A DNA stretch of 35,376 bases from assembly GCA_016285835.1 (NCBI GenBank), contig JAEERM010000023.1:1-35376 (forward strand). Reading direction: 5' to 3'. Source of the DNA: Fibrobacter sp. (lineage in GTDB: Bacteria; Fibrobacterota; Fibrobacteria; Fibrobacterales; Fibrobacteraceae). Shown here in pieces: positions 30,739 to 35,376 of the stretch (positions are counted from its first letter, which is position 1; each line of letters begins with the position of its first letter). The position numbers were made by a program, and so were the translations under genes. The notes beneath the pieces were generated by a model that ran no database searches, had not been told where the DNA came from, and saw only the letters and a program-made list of their open reading frames with translations.

Positions 30739-33441
30739 ATTGATACGGAGCGTCATCTGGAGGGCGCCATCAGACGAAAGGTGGTTGTTGTCGTAGGCCA
30801 TGCCGTCCGTATAATCGTGACCGCCCATCTTGTTTTCGTCCATCAACATGAAGTTCGGATAGGTCTTGTTCAGGTCCGCAAGTTCCTGGATGAGGGTAGG
30901 GGCGATGCTCCGCTGGATTCCGTGGAACGAGAACGATCCCGTGTTCACGTACAAGGGGTTCTGCGGGAAGATGATTCCGATGACGCGGATGTCGTGCTCC
31001 TGCGCCTCGGCCAGGATTTCTTTCAGCAAAGCGAAGTTCGCATCGTAGAGGTCGCGTCTTTTGGCGACCCACGTGCTGTCTGTCCAGACCTTGGGTTCAC
31101 CCCAGCCTTGGGATTCAAGGGGCTCGAAACCGAGCGTTTCCCTGAACGGTTCGAACTTGTAGTAGCCTAAGGATGCGTATGTCAGCTGGGGAAGCTGTTC
31201 GGGAACTCCGTCTTTCCAGAAATTGTGGTTCTCGTCGTAGACGTAGCCGGGAATGGAACTCCTGAGGACTTCGAAGAAACTCTGTGCCGCCGTGTTGAAT
31301 CCGCGGTCTATGTCAATCGACATGATGATGTATTTCAGGTTCTTCATGTGCGGCAGGATGTAGTTGTCCAGGATGAATTTTGTGCAGAACAGCGTGTTGT
31401 TGGAGTTGGCCAGGTTGATTGCCTTGGTTGCATTTGTCAGCTGCCGGGGAATGACTCCGTGCAGGGCTCGCGATGAACCGAGTATCACCGTGTTCGTTGT
31501 GTCGCGGTAGTTCCACAGGAGTTCCATCTTGTAGCGCCATTTTACGGCAATCTCGGTGCCGCCAGCAACGAAGTAGACTCCCGCGCTGTCGGGGTCGAGA
31601 ACGAAGTCCGTTGTATTGGCGGGGCTGAGAGCTCGGTTTACCCATAGGCAGGGGTGCCAGAGTTCCTCGCCTTGGATGAGTTCGGTGACGCTGGAATCGG
31701 CAACGTTCACGAGCACGATTTTCTGATGTTCGCCGTCCGGATTGGTAAGTGTCGCTACGATGTTCGAGATTTTTCCGTCGGTCGCCCATTCGGTATGGTC
31801 GAATGTGTATCCGGCCGGAGCCCCGATGGATTGGATGAGTTTCCCTGTATTGTCGGCGATGAAAATGCGCTGGTGCGTGGTGTAGGACTGCCCGACAAAT
31901 TCCTTGCCGGTGTTGCCCGCGAAATCGAGGAATGCCGTACGCTGGGTTCCGTCCTGGACGAGGGATGCGTTGCATGCCTGTTCCCCGTTGTACCAGATTG
32001 TGTCGGTCGCGGTGGCGTCGTAAAGGGAACCTGGCGGATTGGCCTTGCGGGCGCGGAGAAGCCTTGCACCGGAAACGGCGAGGGTTGCGTCTTCGCTGAT
32101 GCCGCCGTGGTAGCTGCCGTCGAACAGTTTTTGCGGCGTGCCGAAGACCCCGCCCGCAAACGGGACCTGCCATGTGCTGGTCTTCTGCCAGTCGGCGGTC
32201 TCCTTGTTGTTGCCTGCGTCGCTCACGTAGGTGATAACGGTGTCCCCGCTTGCGGTGACGCTCCAGCGGGGGATAGCTGCGCTTGCGACGTCGAGCCGGA
32301 CCAGGTTGCTGCCCGTGGCGTCGAGCTTGCGTACGTACAGGCTGGATTGTCCGCTTATGCCTTCCATGTTCGTGCAGAAGGCGACCCAGTTCCCGTTGGG
32401 GGAGATGTCCGGGTGGAACACGTTCAACGTGTCCTGGATTTCGATTACGGATAAGGTAATGTCTGAGTAGTTGACGAATACGAGGTTGCCCGTGATGTCG
32501 TTGCGGAAGGCCAGTTTGGTCGCGTATGTACCGGTGATGCTGCGGACGGCGTCGGATGTGGCGAGACGGTTTATGATTTGCCCGTTCTGCTGGTTTTCGC
32601 TGTTTGCCGCTTCGGCATTGGGGATGGCTCCGAGCGCAAGGCGGAACCCGACGTATTCAGTCTTGGTTGCCGACGTGACCGTGTATACATCGCCGCGTGC
32701 GAACGGACTGATGGATTGCACGTCGTTGAGATAGCTCCCGCCCTTGATTATCCTTTCGCCGATGCCGTTGGGCTGGGCCGTTCCGATAAAGTTCGTGAAG
32801 GAGGACTCTGTAACGGGGCCAAGCCAGTCGTTCACCCATTCCATTACGTTACCTGCGAAGTCGCAGAAACCGGCCTTGTCCTTGCTTGCCGTGCAGACGG
32901 CGTGGGGTACGCCTCCGGAATTGCCGCTGTTCCAGCCGTTGTTCACATCCCAGCCTTGCAGCGCGGCTTTGACCCATTCGGCTTCTGTCGGCAAACGGTA
33001 ACCTTTTTTGTCAAAGAGGGTCGCGAAGTTTTCCAGGTGGGTGCAGTGATTCTGTGAATCGAACGTGGCGCCGGAATAGGTGTAGACCGTGTCCAACTTT
33101 TCGGACTTGCTTTTTGCGTTCGCGAACAGGACGGCGTCGAAGAAGGTGACGTTGGCGACGGGCAGGTTTCCGTCGCTACAAGTGATGTCGCCGTATTCGC
33201 CGCAGGTGACTTCGTGGATACCGATAAGGTAATCGTAGGTCAGCTTGGCGTCCATCTTTTCGGTAAGGTTGACTTTGATGTCCGATGCCGGGACGCGGAT
33301 CATTCCCTCCCTGTCTTCGGCAGACGGAGAACTGGTGATTTCGGATCCATTGTCGGATGCGGAGGTGGAATCGTTACAGGCTGTGACGGTGGCGAGAACG
33401 AACATGGCCGCTGTCAGTGCGTATGCGATCTTGGCGGTCAT
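30715..33441 (-). CDS. TIGR02171-type lipoprotein: SUMF1-like, propeller and SGNH-like modules
   Basis: 908 residues. The signal peptide ends in a lipobox VTACN with Cys22. Residues about 45-272 are a formylglycine-generating-enzyme-like (SUMF1) module: GIHEVTCGEY, GYRLPTEAEWVKAA, DFAGNVMEWVNDW and IIKGGSYLND...YVGFRLAL. The catalytic cysteine pair that should follow GGS is absent, so it is probably a binding fold, not an oxidase. Residues about 310-635 look like a TolB-type propeller (VFHPDISPNGNWVAFCTN, WHPCLW). Residues about 650-908 look SGNH-hydrolase-like: VILGSSRALHG with Ser657, and NNHLSSDGA with His887 near the end. The layout fits the Fibrobacter paralogous family TIGR02171, whose function is unknown. 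It starts 3 nt after the RluA-family gene. Confidence 0.88.
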   Translation of the reverse strand: MTAKIAYALTAAMFVLATVTACNDSTSASDNGSEITSSPSAEDREGMIRVPASDIKVNLTEKMDAKLTYDYLIGIHEVTCGEYGDITCSDGNLPVANVTFFDAVLFANAKSKSEKLDTVYTYSGATFDSQNHCTHLENFATLFDKKGYRLPTEAEWVKAALQGWDVNNGWNSGNSGGVPHAVCTASKDKAGFCDFAGNVMEWVNDWLGPVTESSFTNFIGTAQPNGIGERIIKGGSYLNDVQSISPFARGDVYTVTSATKTEYVGFRLALGAIPNAEAANSENQQNGQIINRLATSDAVRSITGTYATKLAFRNDITGNLVFVNYSDITLSVIEIQDTLNVFHPDISPNGNWVAFCTNMEGISGQSSLYVRKLDATGSNLVRLDVASAAIPRWSVTASGDTVITYVSDAGNNKETADWQKTSTWQVPFAGGVFGTPQKLFDGSYHGGISEDATLAVSGARLLRARKANPPGSLYDATATDTIWYNGEQACNASLVQDGTQRTAFLDFAGNTGKEFVGQSYTTHQRIFIADNTGKLIQSIGAPAGYTFDHTEWATDGKISNIVATLTNPDGEHQKIVLVNVADSSVTELIQGEELWHPCLWVNRALSPANTTDFVLDPDSAGVYFVAGGTEIAVKWRYKMELLWNYRDTTNTVILGSSRALHGVIPRQLTNATKAINLANSNNTLFCTKFILDNYILPHMKNLKYIIMSIDIDRGFNTAAQSFFEVLRSSIPGYVYDENHNFWKDGVPEQLPQLTYASLGYYKFEPFRETLGFEPLESQGWGEPKVWTDSTWVAKRRDLYDANFALLKEILAEAQEHDIRVIGIIFPQNPLYVNTGSFSFHGIQRSIAPTLIQELADLNKTYPNFMLMDENKMGGHDYTDGMAYDNNHLSSDGALQMTLRINSLLATMP

Positions 33442-33444
33442 GGC

Positions 33445-34527
33445 CTAGTGCCTCTCCGTCTTGATGGGCTTCAGTTGCTTGATGACGTCCTGCAGTTCCT
33501 TGGGAAGCGGACAGTCGAAGACCTTCTTTTCGCCCTTCCAGGTAAACTCGAGACGGCAACTGTGCAAAAAGAGACGGTGCAGGCCGAACTGCTTTTTGGC
33601 TTCGCGGTTGAATGCGAAGTCTCCGTAGCGCGTGTCGCCCAGGAGCGGGTGGCCGATGCTTGCGAAGTGGGCGCGGATCTGGTGCATGCGCCCGGTCTCG
33701 AGCTTGATTTTCACGAGGTCGAAGCCTTCGTAGTGTTGCTTGACGCGGTAATGCGTGATGGCTTCCTGTGCCCCTTCGCCCTTTTGCCCGACCTTCATCT
33801 TGCTGCCCTTGGCGGCGTCCGTGCGCGTCAGGGTTTCGCTGATGGTGCCCTTGTCGCGATTGAGGTTGCCCTTGACGAGGGCGAAGTAGAACTTGTCGAC
33901 CTCGTGTTCGCGGATCATGCGCGTGAAGTCGCGGAGCGTGTCGCCGTGGAGTGCGGCGATGAGCATGCCGGACGTTTCCTGGTCCAGGCGGTGCGCGATG
34001 GTGGGCTTGAAGTCGAGCCCTTCGCTTTTACCCCTTTCCCAGAGGTATTCTACGAGGCTTTCGCCCGGGCGGGTGCCGCTGCCGGGTTGGCTCGCGAGTC
34101 CCGAGGGCTTGTTCACGATGACATAGTCTTCGGTCTGGATGACGATATCGAGCTCGCGTGCGCCCCATCGTGCCTGTTTCCCGACGGAGGAGTCCTTGCC
34201 CCAGGTGGACTTGCTTTTTGCAAACCCCGTTTTCGACGCACCCCACTTGTCACCCGAATCCTGTGCCTCGCGCCCCGAGCCTTGTCTCTCGTCTCTCGCC
34301 TCTCGTCTCTCGTCTAAGTTTTCCACCGATTTGAAATTTTCATAAATGCAGACGACGTCCCCTTCGGAGAGCATCTGGTTTGCCTTGCCGATAACCCCGT
34401 TGACACGGACTTTCTTTTTACGGATGACGGCGAAAAATACAGAAAGGGATTCCTCCGGGAAGGCCTTGCGAAGGAAACGGTCCAACCTCATGTTGGCAAA
34501 GTCACGGTCGATAAGTCTTGTAATCAT
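33445..34527 (-). CDS. RluA-family 23S rRNA/tRNA pseudouridine synthase
   Basis: 360 residues. An S4 RNA-binding domain (about 1-65: MRLDRFLRKAFP, RKKKVRVNG, LSEGDVV) precedes a catalytic domain from about 125: DYVIVNKPSGLASQPG, then HRLDQETSGMLIAA with catalytic Asp182, FYFALVKG, and LETGRMHQIRAHFASIGHPLLGD. The order resembles RluC or RluD; the target uridine is not decidable. Between the two domains is an unusual 55-residue charged linker (about 70-125), part of which is encoded by a heptanucleotide tandem repeat (34287-34314). The leader is about 30 nt long and its CTCCCCCAG-like sequence offers no clear Shine-Dalgarno. It is followed 3 nt later by the TIGR02171-type gene. Confidence 0.93.
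   Translation of the reverse strand: MITRLIDRDFANMRLDRFLRKAFPEESLSVFFAVIRKKKVRVNGVIGKANQMLSEGDVVCIYENFKSVENLDERREARDERQGSGREAQDSGDKWGASKTGFAKSKSTWGKDSSVGKQARWGARELDIVIQTEDYVIVNKPSGLASQPGSGTRPGESLVEYLWERGKSEGLDFKPTIAHRLDQETSGMLIAALHGDTLRDFTRMIREHEVDKFYFALVKGNLNRDKGTISETLTRTDAAKGSKMKVGQKGEGAQEAITHYRVKQHYEGFDLVKIKLETGRMHQIRAHFASIGHPLLGDTRYGDFAFNREAKKQFGLHRLFLHSCRLEFTWKGEKKVFDCPLPKELQDVIKQLKPIKTERH
34287..34314. repeat. Heptanucleotide tandem repeat in the rluA-family gene
   Basis: Four units on the plus strand: TCTCGTC, TCTCGCC, TCTCGTC, TCTCGTC, with a degenerate fifth unit before them. They encode part of the interdomain linker (LDERREARDER). Seven is not a multiple of three, so a gain or loss of one unit would shift the frame before the catalytic domain. 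Confidence 0.85.
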
Positions 34528-34557
34528 CTGTTCCGGCTGGGGGAGATTTGTCGGACA

Positions 34558-34585
34558 AATATAGAAAATGCGGGGGGATGTTCAA
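34558..34585 (-). promoter_or_regulatory. Promoter of the rluA-family gene
   Basis: On the minus strand TTGAAC (34585-34580) and TATATTTG starting at 34563 are 16 nt apart, a good sigma-70-like promoter about 30 nt before ATG 34527. Confidence 0.65.
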
Positions 34586-34773
34586 ATAGGGCGTGCATTA
34601 TCGCATGATGGGGATCATGCTTATTTGGGGGGGGAAGAAGAGTAAAAGCCGCGTCGTCAGGCATTCAAGGTGTATGGATGAATTTTTAAGGCTGTGTTTT
34701 TTCCTCATTCCTTGCTTTTTTAGACGTTCAAAACGGAATTTTTGTCCATCTTTTTTTGCAAAATTATTTTGTC

Positions 34774-34802
34774 TTGACTTGCGCTTTTTGCCGGTTTATA
34801 TT
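34774..34802 (+). promoter_or_regulatory. Promoter of the putative toxin-antitoxin pair
   Basis: TTGACT (34774-34779) and TATATT (34797-34802) are exactly 17 nt apart, the best promoter in the window. GAGG (34859-34862) is the Shine-Dalgarno 9 nt before ATG 34872. Confidence 0.75.
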
Positions 34803-34871
34803 GTCCGTGTTTGAAATATTGATTGACAACAGCAACTCAAAAACGTATTTTGTAAATAGAGGAACAATTCT

Positions 34872-35027
34872 ATGGCCGTAGCAATAAGATCTATACCGAC
34901 CCTTCAGGGGGAAGACGCTGAGCGTTTTCTCAAGGAGGCCGATTTTGCTGAGAAAAACGACCAAAAACAGGATTATGGCGAAAAAATTCTGTTGGTCAGG
35001 AATTTCCTTCGTGAGCAAGGTTTCTAG
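34872..35027 (+). CDS. Putative antitoxin of a GNAT toxin
   Basis: 51 residues: MAVAIRSIPTLQGEDAERF, then an acidic helix (KEADFAEKNDQKQDYGEK) and a basic end (LLVRNFLREQGF). The opening A.RSIP.L.G.DA.RF resembles small proteins commonly found just upstream of GNAT genes in Bacteroidota and relatives, which are read as antitoxins. The short size, a strong promoter of its own and a 2-nt gap to the GNAT gene support co-expression. No classical ribbon-helix-helix sequence is obvious. Antitoxin function is inferred from context. Confidence 0.75.
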   Translation: MAVAIRSIPTLQGEDAERFLKEADFAEKNDQKQDYGEKILLVRNFLREQGF

Positions 35028-35029
35028 GC

Positions 35030-35376
35030 ATGAATCTTGCCTATTTTTTAAATCGTGGCTCGTTCGCGAGGCTCACGCCTGAACTCTTACAAAGCTGCAA
35101 ACCATTCAAATGCGGTAATTCGGATCTCGATGAATTCTTTACCGAGGATTTTCTTTTATATGGCAAAAAACTTCTCGGCAAAACCTATGTTTTTCGCCTA
35201 AAAGATAAACCGAATTGCATTGTTGCGGCTTTTACAATTTCAAATGACTCCATTCGAATAAAGCAGCTCGCTCCGGAAGACAAAGCCAAAATAGAATACG
35301 TCACGGAAAATGGCGAAAAGAATCTTCGACGTTATCCAGGTGTTTTAGTTGGACGATTGGGAACGAATGCTGATTT
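35030..35376 (+). CDS. GNAT-family acetyltransferase, putative toxin, 3' end missing
   Basis: The first 115 residues are present; the frame runs off the window. After LTPELLQSC comes PFKCGNSDLDEFFTEDF, the CG...LD.FF block of TacT-like and other stand-alone GNAT proteins, then VFRLKDKPNCIVAAFTISNDSI (core beta strands) and RRYPGVLVGRLGTNADF, where VGRLG leads into the acetyl-CoA-binding loop. GNAT toxins of this type acetylate aminoacyl-tRNA and stop translation; other GNATs of the same fold do unrelated jobs. The catalytic C-terminus cannot be inspected. The ATG is 2 nt after the antitoxin stop. Confidence 0.85.
   Translation, partial: MNLAYFLNRGSFARLTPELLQSCKPFKCGNSDLDEFFTEDFLLYGKKLLGKTYVFRLKDKPNCIVAAFTISNDSIRIKQLAPEDKAKIEYVTENGEKNLRRYPGVLVGRLGTNAD

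Larger units (their letters stand above)
34528..34871. other. 344-nt divergent intergenic region
   Basis: It holds the promoter of the rluA-family gene on the left and that of the toxin-antitoxin pair on the right. Between them is A/T-rich DNA with a run of eight G (34627-34634) and a copy of TAGACGTT-N9-ATTTTTGTCC (34721-34747) also present at 6944-6970. One short plus-strand frame (34593-34814) has no recognisable protein character. No gene is supported. Confidence 0.6.

Noticed and set aside
33214..34317. Long open plus-strand frame opposite the rluA-family gene and TIGR02171 gene start (367 codons)
   Set aside because: Its composition is that of an antisense frame and it crosses two well-supported minus-strand genes.
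34593..34814. Short plus-strand frame in the 344-nt intergenic region, with a run of eight G
   Set aside because: The product is Phe/Cys/Arg-rich without domain or signal, overlaps the toxin-antitoxin promoter, and no homologous feature is recognised; the G run alone does not make a phase-variable gene.

Overview
The window is chromosomal DNA from a Fibrobacter-like bacterium (Fibrobacterota, FCB group). Three things point there: a FISUMP-domain lipoprotein (19317-20171), a 908-residue lipoprotein with the layout of the F. succinogenes paralogous family TIGR02171 (30715-33441), and lipoproteins with Ser/Lys-rich linkers. Type IX secretion is indicated by two PorU-type C25 sortases and by a GLUG-repeat surface protein whose C-terminus resembles a type A sorting domain. 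I see no rRNA, tRNA, CRISPR array, transposase or phage gene.

Layout. 1-334 is the 5' part of a minus-strand lipoprotein gene. 467-2788 is a GLUG-repeat surface protein. 2931-7486 (minus) holds a GGQ release-factor-like gene, a lamin-tail-domain lipoprotein, ssb, a four-helix membrane protein and asd. 7481-18274 (plus) is a probable five-gene envelope operon: lipoprotein, exported protein, PorU-like 1, eight-helix membrane protein, PorU-like 2. 18295-19176 is yicC (minus). 19317-20171 is the FISUMP lipoprotein. 20230-22023 is a MetX-MetW fusion (minus). 22302-30738 is a surface-polysaccharide region: FdtA-type ketoisomerase, a FemAB/GNAT-like acyltransferase (minus), FdtB-type aminotransferase, Wzx-type flippase, two GT2 and one GT32 glycosyltransferases. 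It is interrupted by two small minus-strand membrane-anchored proteins and a 177-residue protein of unknown role. 30715-34527 (minus) is an RluA-family pseudouridine synthase followed by the TIGR02171 lipoprotein. 34872-35376 is a putative antitoxin and GNAT toxin pair, cut by the window end.

How the genes may work together. FdtA and FdtB would make a 3-amino-3,6-dideoxyhexose nucleotide, the FemAB-like protein could acylate it, the glycosyltransferases would build a repeat unit and the flippase would export it. PorU sortases cleave C-terminal signals of type IX cargo and attach the cargo to a surface glycolipid, so the polysaccharide genes and the PorU locus may meet at the cell surface. That link is inference.

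Features most worth following: the tandem PorU genes with the membrane protein between them; a 48-nt hairpin-forming segment that is identical at 47 positions in the two porU genes; the MetX-MetW fusion; -10-like boxes 6-7 nt before several start codons, which suggests leaderless mRNAs; divergent start codons abutting in a single ATGCAT; and a heptanucleotide tandem repeat inside the rluA-family gene.
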